From assembly GCA_032068765.1 (NCBI GenBank), contig DAMBHY010000004.1:62001-126000 (forward strand): DNA of 64,000 nucleotides, written 5' to 3'. The notes beneath the pieces are model-generated. The model did not search any database. It was not told the DNA's origin and worked only from the letters and a program-made list of their open reading frames with translations. Position 1 is the stretch's first letter. Each line of letters begins with the position of its first letter. The position numbers were made by a program, and so were the translations under genes. Origin of the DNA: DAMBHY01 sp032068765 (GTDB lineage Bacteria > Bacteroidota > Bacteroidia > Bacteroidales > Dysgonomonadaceae). This document shows positions 9,805 to 18,616 of the stretch, one piece after another.

Positions 9805-9987
9805 TTTTATTTCTTTTCTTTTAGTAAACACTAAAACAACCTTTCAAATAAGATGTTCACTGCTATCAAATTTCGAAAAAAACTAAAAATCAATACTTTC
9901 TAAACATCTTCATTCAAAAAATAAAAAAACAGATTATTAATTGTTAATACAACAATATCAACATGAGCAATCTCAAAAGATTTACAT

Positions 9988-9995
9988 TATATTTG
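9988..9995 (+). promoter_or_regulatory. -7 box before the pseudophosphatase-like gene
   Basis: TATATTTG matches TAnnTTTG, 22 bases before the GTG start at 10017. No TTTG at the -33 distance. Confidence 0.4.
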
Positions 9996-10016
9996 CTCCA
10001 TTATTGATATAATATT

Positions 10017-11087
10017 GTGAATAAATATATCTCCATATCTCTTATTCTCACTGTTTTGGTAAGTGGACTGACCTCTTGTATGTCTTCCGTGCAAATTACT
10101 TCTGTGGTGGAAAAAAACAAGAAGGGTAACTATCTTGTCAAGTGGGAAGTGAGCCCTGATCAAGAGGGTAGTATTCAGATATATTCCTCATTATCTGACA
10201 CATCTATTAATGAATTTGTCCCAGTAACGACTGCTCAAATCAATCAACAGTTTGCAGTTTTGAATCCTGCGGGTGCAGGAGTACGCCAGTTTTTCTTTCT
10301 TAAAACAGCCGGTGCTACCTCAGGAATCATCGCCAACAGGGTTATTGATATGGACAACATTTACAATTTTCGAGATTTGGGAGGATATTATACAGCTGAT
10401 GGAAAACAAATGAGATGGGGAAAAATTTACCGCTCCGGTGACCTTAGCAAAGGAAGTTTGTTTGACTACGACAAAATTTTCCGTCTAGGCATTAAATCAA
10501 TCATCGATTTCAGAACAAGTCCTTTCTCCATCGTAAATCCTATTTTGATCAAACAGGGGATGAACTATGTATCTTTACCGATAGTGCCAGGCGATACAAG
10601 AGAAATGATACAACAGGTGCAAAAAGAAAAGATAACGCGAAGCGACGCTATCATTTTCATGCAGGATGGCTATGCAAGAATTCTGGATGATTACAAAAAT
10701 GAGTTTCGTGCAATGTTTGATATTTTGTCGGATGAAAAAAACTATCCGGTTTTGGTATCTTCTATTTTAGGAAAAGACCGCGTTGGCGTTGCGTCTTATT
10801 TGATATTGTATGCCATCGGTATTCCTGAATATATAATTGAGGATGATTATATGCTTTCTAATGACAATCTCAATCCGCGCAATTATATCGACTTCACTCA
10901 GATGATGAGCGAACCGACACAGGAAGCCATTACAGCTTTACTTTCAGTGAATAAGGTATACATCAATTATGCAACAGAACACCTGAAGAAAAAATACGGT
11001 TCTGTAAATAATTATCTTACCAAAGAACTAAAAGTAACTCCCGCTAAACGCGAAAATCTGCGTAAAATACTACTCTATCAACACTGA
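10017..11087 (+). CDS. Tyrosine-phosphatase-fold lipoprotein with catalytic Cys replaced
   Basis: A 356-residue exported protein using a GTG start; the signal ends in SGLTSC, a lipobox. Residues about 115-350 match the bacterial tyrosine/dual-specificity phosphatase family (PF13350 type): FRDLGGYYTADGKQMRWGKI with YRSGDLS, and the P-loop region near residue 245. In active members the P-loop reads HCxxGKDRTG; here it is SSILGKDRVG, so both the His and the nucleophilic Cys are Ser. The fold should be kept but hydrolysis is unlikely; a phosphoryl-binding pseudoenzyme is the simplest reading. The N-terminal 100 residues resemble a fibronectin-like beta domain. Confidence 0.75.
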   Translation: MNKYISISLILTVLVSGLTSCMSSVQITSVVEKNKKGNYLVKWEVSPDQEGSIQIYSSLSDTSINEFVPVTTAQINQQFAVLNPAGAGVRQFFFLKTAGATSGIIANRVIDMDNIYNFRDLGGYYTADGKQMRWGKIYRSGDLSKGSLFDYDKIFRLGIKSIIDFRTSPFSIVNPILIKQGMNYVSLPIVPGDTREMIQQVQKEKITRSDAIIFMQDGYARILDDYKNEFRAMFDILSDEKNYPVLVSSILGKDRVGVASYLILYAIGIPEYIIEDDYMLSNDNLNPRNYIDFTQMMSEPTQEAITALLSVNKVYINYATEHLKKKYGSVNNYLTKELKVTPAKRENLRKILLYQH

Positions 11088-11113
11088 TGTGTTAAATATT
11101 CAATCTTTTTGTG

Positions 11114-11121
11114 TATCTTTG
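11114..11121 (+). promoter_or_regulatory. -7 box of DEAD-box helicase promoter, long leader
   Basis: TATCTTTG, followed by GCACG, matches the Bacteroidota -7 element. The ATG is at 11250, so the leader is about 120 nt and T-rich with a G-run (GTGTGGGGGAATGGGG) near its end. Long leaders are common on cold-induced helicase genes, but no defined riboswitch is seen. Confidence 0.5.
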
Positions 11122-11249
11122 CACGCGAAAATCTTTTTAGGTTTTTATTAATTTATCGGTTTTAGGTTTTTCTCTCATCTTTATATATAATGGTCGATGT
11201 GTGGGGGAATGGGGAAAACTTACTTCCTTTCACTATTTTTTATATATAA

Positions 11250-13046
11250 ATGAAATCATTCCAAGAATTGGGTGTTGCTCCACAAATTGTAAGTGCAATA
11301 CAGGAAATGGGATTTGAGCAACCCATGCCAGTACAAGAAGCGGTCATTCCGCAATTGCTCAGTAATACACGCGATATCATCGCCTTAGCACAAACAGGAA
11401 CAGGAAAAACAGCCGCATTCGGTATTCCTGTCATCCAAAAAACAGACATCAACAATCACGCTCCTCAAACACTTATCCTCTGTCCCACCAGGGAATTGTG
11501 CCTACAGATAGCTTCAGACTTGACGGATTATTCCAACTATATGGAGGATTTGAAAATCCTTCCTGTATATGGAGGTTCGAGCATTGAAAGTCAAATCCGC
11601 ACATTGCGCAAAGGCGTACACATTATCGTGGCGACTCCCGGTCGTCTTATTGACTTGATTAACCGCAAGACAGTGTCTTTAGCAGATGTGAATACGGTAG
11701 TTTTGGATGAAGCGGACGAGATGCTGAATATGGGATTTACTGAAAGTATTGATGAAATTCTTTCTAAAGTTCCACCTACACGCAGTATGCTGCTTTTTTC
11801 AGCAACCATGCCGAAAGAAATCAGTAAAATCACAAAGAAATACATGCAGAGTCCTACCGAAATCACTATCGGAAGGAAAAACGAAGGCACGCAAAACGTA
11901 AAGCATCTTTACTATGTGGTGCATGCGAAAGACAAATACCTTGCACTGAAACGTATAGCTGATTATTATCCTAATGTGTATGGAATTATTTTTTGCCGTA
12001 CACGCAAGGAAACTCAGGAAATTGCAGACAAACTTATTCAGGACGGATACAATGCCGATTCCTTACACGGAGATTTATCTCAGGCGCAACGCGACTATGT
12101 GATGGGTAAATTTCGTAATCGCAACTTGCAGCTTTTGGTTGCCACCGATGTTGCAGCACGCGGATTGGATGTTGATGATGTGACGCATGTAATCAATTAC
12201 GGTCTTCCCGATGATATCGAAAGCTATACTCATCGCAGCGGCAGAACAGGTCGCGCAGGAAAAACGGGCACATCTATTTCCATTATTCATACAAAAGAAA
12301 AAGGAAAAGTTACGCAGCTTGAAAAAACACTCAACAGAGAGTTTGAGAAACGCCAACTTCCTAAAGGAGACGAAATATGCGAGAAACAGCTTTTCAATTT
12401 TGTTGATAAAGTTGAAAAAGTGAAAGTAAACGAAGAGGAAATCGAAAGACTTCTACCCTCTATCTTCCGTAAACTTGATTGGCTGGAAAAAGAAGACATT
12501 ATTAAGCGTGTTGTTTCTTTGGAATTCAATCGTTTGATTGACTACTATCAAGCTGCCGAAGAAATTGAAGAACCTTACGAAAGGTCTTCAAAAGATAAGG
12601 ATTTCTCACGCAAAGACAGAAAACGCGGCGCACGCGATGGCGGCGACGGAGATTCAAGAAAACCAGAGAAAGGTTATGAAAGACTTTTCATCAATCTTGG
12701 AAAGATGGACAACATCAACCCTGCCAAACTGATGGGATTCATCAACGACTACGTTCCCGGAAAAGTGCGCGTGGGAAGAATTGATTTGATGAAAAACTTT
12801 TCATTCTTTGAAGTTCCGGAAGGAACATCGAGACCAATCCTTAAAGCGTTTAAAGGTGTATCTGTAGATAATCGTAAGATTGTTGTAGAAATGGCTTCTG
12901 CAGCCGAATCTTCACACCGCAAAGGCAAAGACAGAGATAACAGTTCTTCGGGTGAATCATCCTATCGCAGAAGCAAAGATAAAGGAGGTAACTCACCATT
13001 TGAATTTAAGAATTCAAAATCTAAAGGCAAACGTCGCAGAGATTAA
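11250..13046 (+). CDS. DEAD-box RNA helicase with DbpA-type RNA-binding domain
   Basis: A 598-residue ATP-dependent RNA helicase of the DeaD/CsdA group, likely for ribosome assembly and mRNA unwinding in the cold. Seen in order: Q motif near FQELG...PVQ, AQTGTGKTA (motif I), PTREL (Ia), TPGRL (Ib), DEAD (II), SAT (III), and HRSGRTGRAG (VI). Residues about 475-550 form the DbpA RNA-binding fold (ERLFINLGKMD to GKVRVGRIDLMKNFSFFEVP). The tail after 550 is Ser/Lys/Arg-rich and disordered, probably an RNA-binding extension. A terminator follows the stop. Confidence 0.93.
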   Translation: MKSFQELGVAPQIVSAIQEMGFEQPMPVQEAVIPQLLSNTRDIIALAQTGTGKTAAFGIPVIQKTDINNHAPQTLILCPTRELCLQIASDLTDYSNYMEDLKILPVYGGSSIESQIRTLRKGVHIIVATPGRLIDLINRKTVSLADVNTVVLDEADEMLNMGFTESIDEILSKVPPTRSMLLFSATMPKEISKITKKYMQSPTEITIGRKNEGTQNVKHLYYVVHAKDKYLALKRIADYYPNVYGIIFCRTRKETQEIADKLIQDGYNADSLHGDLSQAQRDYVMGKFRNRNLQLLVATDVAARGLDVDDVTHVINYGLPDDIESYTHRSGRTGRAGKTGTSISIIHTKEKGKVTQLEKTLNREFEKRQLPKGDEICEKQLFNFVDKVEKVKVNEEEIERLLPSIFRKLDWLEKEDIIKRVVSLEFNRLIDYYQAAEEIEEPYERSSKDKDFSRKDRKRGARDGGDGDSRKPEKGYERLFINLGKMDNINPAKLMGFINDYVPGKVRVGRIDLMKNFSFFEVPEGTSRPILKAFKGVSVDNRKIVVEMASAAESSHRKGKDRDNSSSGESSYRRSKDKGGNSPFEFKNSKSKGKRRRD

Positions 13047-13064
13047 GAAATACATCTATATTTG

Positions 13065-13098
13065 AAAGAGTCGAGATTTAATATTTCGGCTCTTTTTG
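13065..13098 (+). terminator. Intrinsic terminator of the DEAD-box helicase
   Basis: GAGTCGA (13068-13074) pairs with TCGGCTC (13086-13092) with one wobble, then TTTTTGTTTT. Confidence 0.85.
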
Positions 13099-13217
13099 TT
13101 TTGTCATTTCAAACAAAGTGAGAAATCTAATTTCAGTAAACAGGTAAACGAGTAAACAACTCCCGTCATCGGTCATTCGGCATTAAACTATAAACTATAA
13201 ACATCAAACAAAAAAAG

Positions 13218-13291
13218 TCGGGGTGAGACGATTCGAACGTCCGACCTCCACGTCCCGAACGTGGCGCGCTAGCCAACTGTGCTACACCCCG
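13218..13291 (-). tRNA. tRNA-Pro (anticodon CGG)
   Basis: On the minus strand the acceptor CGGGGTG (from 13291) pairs with CACCCCG (13219-13225), the anticodon arm is CCACG-TTCGGGA-CGTGG, giving anticodon CGG, and the T arm carries GTTCGAATC. The C1-G72 end fits proline tRNAs. CCA is not encoded. Confidence 0.96.
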
Positions 13292-13615
13292 AGTATGAAT
13301 GTGAGTGCAAAAGTAATAAGAAAATAGAGAAAACGTATAGGTGAATCGTAAAATTGTTGAGTAGTTTATAATTTAATAGCCATAACTACTCAACAATTTT
13401 TGTATGATTTAAAGTGTCAATATTTATTGACAAGCATACTATTATCTTTTATCCAAACTCCTGCAAACTTAACAGGTTGTCCAAAATCTTTAATGGTTAC
13501 TGAAAAGAATAACAAGAATAAATATGACTGTCAGTTTAATATTTTTCATTTTCAGATTTATAGTCAACATCCCGCCAATGTCTTTCCGTCATGGGTCTTG
13601 ATTCTTGACTCTCTT
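13292..13615. other. Intergenic region with a 17-bp perfect inverted repeat
   Basis: No gene is seen. AAAATTGTTGAGTAGTT (13350-13366) is perfectly inverted at 13384-13400 across a 17-nt loop; with T-runs at both ends it can act as a terminator in either direction, for the minus-strand ridA-yccF unit or against the tRNA side. The rest has no recognisable signal. Confidence 0.7.
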
Positions 13616-13984
13616 TCATTCAATCCTCCTTCCAAACGGAGTCAATGCCAAACGCATCAATTTGAAATGCTGATGTCCGAAAGGAATACCGATAATTGTG
13701 ATATAAAACAGCAGTCCAAAAACGAAATGAGTAAGAACAATCGGAATGCTTCCTACAAAAAACCAAATGACATTCATCAGAGTAGACAAACATCCGTCAG
13801 AGACAGGGTCTTTCCTAATGTTCTTGCCGAAAGGAAACAAAGCGAGTTCTGCCAGTTTAAGCGTTTGCAATCCGAAAGGAATGCCTATAATCGTAATCAT
13901 CAATGCAAAACTGGCAATGACATATTCGATGGCAATAAATATGCCACCGAATATTACCCATATGATGTTTCCGAGTGTATTCAT
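13616..13984 (-). CDS. YccF-domain inner membrane protein
   Basis: A 122-residue protein made of two copies of the YccF (DUF307) unit: each has a hydrophobic pair followed by IIGIPFG and a conserved LxLxPFG (about 35-52 and 94-118). Four membrane segments are expected. Function is unknown in the family. Its ATG overlaps the ridA stop by 4 bp (ATGA), so it is translated from the same mRNA as ridA. Confidence 0.88.
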   Translation of the reverse strand: MNTLGNIIWVIFGGIFIAIEYVIASFALMITIIGIPFGLQTLKLAELALFPFGKNIRKDPVSDGCLSTLMNVIWFFVGSIPIVLTHFVFGLLFYITIIGIPFGHQHFKLMRLALTPFGRRIE

Positions 13985-14358
13985 TTCACTGCAATTACTT
14001 CAATTTCTACCAAAGCGTTTTTTGGCAGCGTTTTCACTGCAAAAGCAGAACGAGCAGGGAACGTTTCGCCAAATTGCTCAGCATATACTTCGTTCATATC
14101 GCCAAAATTTGCCATGTCCGATAGAAAAACGGTCGTTTTTACAATATTGTCGATATTGTATCCCGCTTCGGAAAGGATTGCTTTGATGTTGAAAAAACAT
14201 TGAGCAGTCTGCTCTTTAACTCCTCCACAAACGAAATCGCCGGTTGTAGATTCGATAGGAAGTTGTCCAGAAAGAAATAACATACCGTTCGCTTCGATGG
14301 CTTGACTGTAAGGTCCGATGGCTGCAGGAGCCAAGTTTGTTGAAATTACTTTTTTCAT
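13981..14358 (-). CDS. ridA: RidA-family imine/enamine deaminase
   Basis: A 125-residue RidA (YjgF/L-PSP) protein that hydrolyses reactive 2-aminoacrylate-type imines made by PLP enzymes. Seen: the N-terminal NLAPAAIGPYSQA, GMLFLSGQLP, and the C-terminal ARSAFAVKTLPKNALVEIEVIA holding the conserved substrate arginine. Length and motifs are full. It heads a two-gene unit with yccF. In several Bacteroidota ridA is next to lptD; here it is not. Confidence 0.95.
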   Translation of the reverse strand: MKKVISTNLAPAAIGPYSQAIEANGMLFLSGQLPIESTTGDFVCGGVKEQTAQCFFNIKAILSEAGYNIDNIVKTTVFLSDMANFGDMNEVYAEQFGETFPARSAFAVKTLPKNALVEIEVIAVK

Positions 14359-14413
14359 AAAATTTTTATTTGTGGACAGTGAGCTGTAGACAGTGGACAG
14401 TTCGTTGGTGTCT

Positions 14414-14765
14414 TCAACTTTCTACTGCTTTTATGAGTCCTGTTATTATTTTTGATATATCTGTTATTTTTTAATAATCCTTCTTTTTGATTTACATCAA
14501 TAAAACCTAAGCGTTGTGCTAAGTATAACATTGATTTCACTTCACTTGCAAATGCTAAGGAAATATATAAAAACCTAGAAAAGTCCACTTTTGATTTTCT
14601 ATTAAAACCTTCTGCAATATTATTAGTAATAGAAACAGCGGCACGACAAATTTGATTTTTGAAATCCCAATCCTTACATGATTTGAATACATCTTATATA
14701 TCAACTGCGAAGTCTTGACCTTTTTGCCACGCAATCAAATCCTCAAATTTTGTCACTTTCGCCAT
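14414..14765 (-). pseudogene. Four-helix-bundle protein (23S rRNA intervening-sequence type), broken
   Basis: Read on the minus strand from the ATG at 14765 the translation begins MAKVTKFEDLIAWQKGQDFA and continues through CRAAVSITNNIAEGFNRKS and FLYISLAFASEVKSMLY, the hallmark of the four-helix-bundle/IVP family (about 117 residues). Two lesions are visible: an in-frame TAA at 14694-14696 where a Tyr codon is expected (VDI-stop-DVFKSC), and a one-base shift in the A-run before the last helix, after which KITDISKIITGLIKAVES and a stop at 14414 are read in another frame. The parts are otherwise well kept, so inactivation looks recent. Confidence 0.85.
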
Positions 14766-14783
14766 TCTGCCTACTGTTTACTG

Positions 14784-15521
14784 TCAACTAAGCCGTTGTC
14801 TAATTACTTCATAAATCAAAACACCTGCCGCTACAGAAACATTCAGTGACTGGATATTTCCAAACTGTGGAATTTTAACAAGTTCGTCAGCGATGCGTAA
14901 ATTTTCAGGTGAAACACCAAAGTCTTCCGCGCCCATAATTATTGCAACCGGGTCTGTATAGGAAACTTCCGTATAATTTTTCACGCCTTTTTCTGATGCC
15001 GCGCACACTTGTATACCGCTGTTTTTCAAAAATGTTATCGCTTCTTTCAAGCTGTTTTCTCTACATACCGGCAAAGTATGCAGTGCGCCGGCAGATGTTT
15101 TGATGGCATCCGCATTCACCGTTACGCTACCGCGTGAAGGGATAACTACCGCATCAACGCCCGCCACTTCACATGTACGGGCGATAGCACCAAAGTTACG
15201 AACATCAGTAATTCCATCCAATATCAGTATAAACGGATTTTTCCCTTGTTCGTAAAGGAAAGGTATGATTTGTTCCAGTTTTTGGTATGTGACAGCAGAA
15301 GTAAAGGCGATAACTCCCTGGTGGTTTTTTCTGGTGATGCGGTCAATTCTTTCCAACGGAACTTTTTGCATCGGAATCTCGTATTGGCGCAAAACTTCCT
15401 GTAACTCCTTGAAAAGTTCTCCTGAAAGTTCTCTTTTCACCATTACTTTATCAATGTCTTTACCCGCTTCAACAGCTTCAATTACCGCGCGGATACCAAA
15501 AATCATTTCTTTTTCTTTCAT
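14784..15521 (-). CDS. rlmB: 23S rRNA 2'-O-ribose methyltransferase (SpoU/TrmH family)
   Basis: A 245-residue SPOUT enzyme, best matched to RlmB, which methylates Gm2251 of 23S rRNA. An N-terminal substrate-binding domain (1-80) opens with EKEMIFGIRAVIEAVEAGKD; the knotted SAM domain has motif 1 ITDVRNFGAIARTCEVAG, motif 2 MGAEDFGVS and motif 3 IPQFGNIQSLNVSVAAG. It follows recN after 89 bases that contain TAGACAGTGGAC-type repeats, and may share the cbpA-cbpM-recN transcript. Confidence 0.93.
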   Translation of the reverse strand: MKEKEMIFGIRAVIEAVEAGKDIDKVMVKRELSGELFKELQEVLRQYEIPMQKVPLERIDRITRKNHQGVIAFTSAVTYQKLEQIIPFLYEQGKNPFILILDGITDVRNFGAIARTCEVAGVDAVVIPSRGSVTVNADAIKTSAGALHTLPVCRENSLKEAITFLKNSGIQVCAASEKGVKNYTEVSYTDPVAIIMGAEDFGVSPENLRIADELVKIPQFGNIQSLNVSVAAGVLIYEVIRQRLS

Positions 15522-15610
15522 ATTATTTTGTAGATAGTGGACTAGACAGTGGACATATTACTGAATCACAACCGATATCCGTTTTATTATTTTAAATTAC
15601 ATTCCAAATT

Positions 15611-17272
15611 TTACTGTTGACTGTTTAGCATCACTTTTGCATTTTCAATTGCCTGTTCAGATATCTCTGCGCCACTGAGCATACGAGCAATTTCAGTAAT
15701 CCGTTGTTCTGCATCCAGTTTTATCATTGTGGTATGCGTGAAATCTTTGTCGTCAGTTTTATAAACTTTATAATGCGTATTTCCTTTTGATGCAATTTGA
15801 GGAAGGTGTGAAATGACGATTACCTGCATATTCTTGCTCATTTTCTGCATAATTTCCCCCATCTTGTCAGCAATTTCACCCGAAGTTCCGGTATCAATTT
15901 CATCGAAAATAATGGTCGGAAGTTCCATAGCTCCGGCAATCATGGATTTGATGCACAACATAACGCGAGAAATCTCTCCTCCTGACGCAATCTGCGATAT
16001 GGGTTGAAGCGGAACTTTATTATTCGCTGAAAACAGAAACTGAATAGAATCTTTTCCTGTAATATCGGGAGTTTTTTCTTCTGCTTTACATTCAAAACGC
16101 ACATTCGGCATTCCCAAATAATGAAGTTTCTCAATCAATTGATTCTCTACATAAGGAATGACAGACTTTCGCTGTGTGCTCAATTCTTCTGCAAAGCTAT
16201 TCATTTCCTGCTTCTTGTTCTGCAAATCTTTTTCTAATTCTTGCAGTCTTTCATCGGAATGACTGATTTTTTCAAGTTTAGAGGCAAGTTCATCCTGCAA
16301 GGTCAGAAGTTCCTGAAGTGAATTAACACTATATTTCTTTTCTAAATCATATATCTGGCTCAATCTGTCTTCTATTTGCTGCAATCTGTCAGGATTAAAT
16401 TCTATTTCCTCAAAATGACGTTCCGTTTCCAAACGAATGTCGTTAAGTTCTATATATACAGATTGAAGTCTCGTAGCAGTTTCTTCTGCTTTTGTATAAA
16501 AAGACTGGATATTTTGTGCGGAATCTATCGATTTTTTAAGAAGTGACTCGGCATTTTCTCCTTCTCCTGAAAGAGATTGAATGATTCTAAACAGAGAAGA
16601 TTTTATTTCCTCCACATGCGAGATTTCTTTCAATTCACTTTCCAATTCTTCCTGTTCACCGAGTTTTAATTTGGCATCGGTAAGTGTTTGAAATTGAAAG
16701 GTTAGATAATCTTCTTCTTCCTTATTTTTCTGAGCATCTCTTTGTGCTTCTTTAAATAGTTTTTCTGCTTCGAGATATGATTGGTATGAATTTTTGAATA
16801 ATTGGTATGAATTTTGAGTTTTTGCGAGCGCATCAATCACACTCAACTGAAAGTTATTATCGTTGAGTGAGAGATTTTGATGTTGGGAATGAATGTCTAT
16901 CAATCGATCTCCCAATAATTTTAAATCTACTAAATTGACAGGTGAGTCGTTTATGAACGAACGGGATTTTCCGTTTGCGAAGATTTCGCGCCGCATGATG
17001 CATTCTTGATTGTAATACTCCCAGTCTCGCTCTTCAAAAAAAGATTTTAAATTATATTTTTCAATATCAAAACTACCTTCAATTGTACATTTCTCTGCAT
17101 TTACAATAACAGATTTTACATCTGCACGCTGACCTAAAATCAATGATAACGCGCCTAAAATGATTGATTTTCCTGCTCCAGTTTCACCCGTTATCACAGA
17201 TAAACCGTTAGAAAAGTCAATATCTAATTTCTCAATTAAAGCAAAATTCTGAATGAATAGAGATTTCAGCAT
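15611..17272 (-). CDS. recN: DNA repair protein RecN
   Basis: A 553-residue SMC-like ATPase for double-strand break repair. Walker A GETGAGKSII (about 30-39), two coiled-coil arms (about 155-370) around a short central turn, the ABC signature ASGGEISRVML, and Walker B IIFDEIDTG are all present. Length matches the family. It starts 3 bases after cbpM, indicating translational coupling with the cbpA-cbpM genes, an unusual partner pair. Confidence 0.95.
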   Translation of the reverse strand: MLKSLFIQNFALIEKLDIDFSNGLSVITGETGAGKSIILGALSLILGQRADVKSVIVNAEKCTIEGSFDIEKYNLKSFFEERDWEYYNQECIMRREIFANGKSRSFINDSPVNLVDLKLLGDRLIDIHSQHQNLSLNDNNFQLSVIDALAKTQNSYQLFKNSYQSYLEAEKLFKEAQRDAQKNKEEEDYLTFQFQTLTDAKLKLGEQEELESELKEISHVEEIKSSLFRIIQSLSGEGENAESLLKKSIDSAQNIQSFYTKAEETATRLQSVYIELNDIRLETERHFEEIEFNPDRLQQIEDRLSQIYDLEKKYSVNSLQELLTLQDELASKLEKISHSDERLQELEKDLQNKKQEMNSFAEELSTQRKSVIPYVENQLIEKLHYLGMPNVRFECKAEEKTPDITGKDSIQFLFSANNKVPLQPISQIASGGEISRVMLCIKSMIAGAMELPTIIFDEIDTGTSGEIADKMGEIMQKMSKNMQVIVISHLPQIASKGNTHYKVYKTDDKDFTHTTMIKLDAEQRITEIARMLSGAEISEQAIENAKVMLNSQQ

Positions 17273-17275
17273 CTT

Positions 17276-17569
17276 TTAAAATGATTTGTAAAATCTAATT
17301 TGGCTTCGCAAGTCTTCTATCTCTTTTTGCATTTCCTGAACTCGAGAAAGCATATGATGAAGCGCTTCTATTCCGCCGATATTGATATCCATATCGTAGT
17401 GCCAGCGCACAAACTGCTCAAGCATATCAAGCTCTTCCTCCAACAGGAAGTCCTGCTCATTCTCTTTTTCAAGATGAATCAAACCAGATTCAGACAATGA
17501 TTGTAGAAAGTCTTCATCAACATCATAGATGCGGATGCATTCGCTCATTAATAATTTATTCTGATTCAT
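17276..17569 (-). CDS. cbpM: Chaperone modulator CbpM
   Basis: A 97-residue MerR-like helical protein. In E. coli CbpM binds the J domain of CbpA and blocks both its DnaK stimulation and its DNA binding. The pattern of an N-terminal [42 protein letters not shown] in the middle and a C-terminal coiled coil fits CbpM. Its start overlaps the cbpA stop by 4 bp, the arrangement expected of the pair. Confidence 0.88.
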   Translation of the reverse strand: MNQNKLLMSECIRIYDVDEDFLQSLSESGLIHLEKENEQDFLLEEELDMLEQFVRWHYDMDINIGGIEALHHMLSRVQEMQKEIEDLRSQIRFYKSF

Positions 17570-18486
17570 GACTGTCTGAGTTTAGATAATTCTGTAAATA
17601 ATTCTTTTTCACGTTCAGAAAGGTTTTGCGGTATTTCCATAATCAATGATACAATCAGATCACCAAATTGACCTTCCTTTTTGTATACAGGAAAACCTTT
17701 TCCTTTTAAACGAAGTTTTTTATCAGGCTGTGTTCCTGGTTTCATTTTCATTTTAACTTCGCCATCCAACGTTTTTACTGTTATTTCCCCGCCCAGTATC
17801 AATGTATACAAATCTACTTTTATATCAGTATACAAATCATTATTTAGTCGTTTGAAATCTCGGGAGTCTTTTACATTTATAGTGATGTACAAATCTCCAT
17901 TTGGTCCACCATTTGTACCTGGCTGTCCATATCCTGAAAGTTTTATTTTCTGACCATCCGCAACTCCTGCAGGAATGGTAATCCTGATTTTTCTGCCGTC
18001 AAGAGAAAGTTCACGCTTGTGTGTTTCAGAGGCTTCTTTGAGTGTAAGTTCAAGTTCTGCTTGATAATCTCCTCCTTTATATTTTCTTGTTCTGCGACTT
18101 TCACCGCCACGTTGAGAAAATCCACCTCCAAACATCTGATGGAAGAAATCTGAAAAGTCGGAATCAGAAAAATCCCCTTCAGTATAGAATGTTTGTCCGC
18201 CGCCGGGATTAAATCCTCGTTGATTGCTATACTGCTGTTGAGCTTTTTCGTATTCTTCGCCGTGTTTCCAGTTTTCACCGTATTTGTCATATTTTGCTCG
18301 CTTTTCAGGATCACTCAAAACTTCATTAGCTTCGTTGATTTGCTGAAACTTCAATTTTGCATCCTTATCGTTTGGATTGAGGTCTGGATGCATTTTGCGG
18401 GCAAGTTTGCGATATGCCTTTTTTATATCGTCTTGTGTAGCGTTTTTAGAAATGCCCAGTATTTGGTAGTAATCAATATAAGCCAT
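17566..18486 (-). CDS. cbpA: DnaJ-class co-chaperone CbpA
   Basis: A 306-residue class II J protein: J domain at 1-70 with HPD in RKMHPDLNP, a Gly/Phe-rich linker (about 80-130, with [13 protein letters not shown]), and two C-terminal substrate domains, without the Cys-rich zinc finger of DnaJ. It stimulates DnaK ATPase and in E. coli also binds curved DNA. It heads the cbpA-cbpM-recN-rlmB run; the partner dnaK lies 2.5 kb away on the other strand. Confidence 0.93.
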   Translation of the reverse strand: MAYIDYYQILGISKNATQDDIKKAYRKLARKMHPDLNPNDKDAKLKFQQINEANEVLSDPEKRAKYDKYGENWKHGEEYEKAQQQYSNQRGFNPGGGQTFYTEGDFSDSDFSDFFHQMFGGGFSQRGGESRRTRKYKGGDYQAELELTLKEASETHKRELSLDGRKIRITIPAGVADGQKIKLSGYGQPGTNGGPNGDLYITINVKDSRDFKRLNNDLYTDIKVDLYTLILGGEITVKTLDGEVKMKMKPGTQPDKKLRLKGKGFPVYKKEGQFGDLIVSLIMEIPQNLSEREKELFTELSKLRQS

Positions 18487-18559
18487 ATTTTGCCACTAAA
18501 ATTGTTAATACAAATATAACAAAAATATCGGGTTTTTGATTTCAATAGATAAGGTGTAA

Positions 18560-18594
18560 AAAAGAAAACTCCCTATCAATAATGAAGGGAGTTT
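18560..18594 (-). terminator. Intrinsic terminator of the DUF2141 gene
   Basis: A 9-bp perfect stem, AAACTCCCT (18566-18574) with AGGGAGTTT (18586-18594). On the minus strand it is followed by TTCTTTTTT. It lies 23 bases past the stop of the 18617-19039 gene. Confidence 0.88.
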
Positions 18595-18616
18595 GCGGAT
18601 ATATTATTCTGTAAAT

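Noticed and set aside
9805..9831. GTG start for gnd 27 bases upstream
   Set aside because: Adds a Lys-rich stretch absent from the family; ATG at 9804 gives the normal N-terminus.
13400..14203. A 267-codon plus-strand frame across the yccF/ridA region
   Set aside because: It lies antisense to two clearly conserved genes and its translation resembles nothing.
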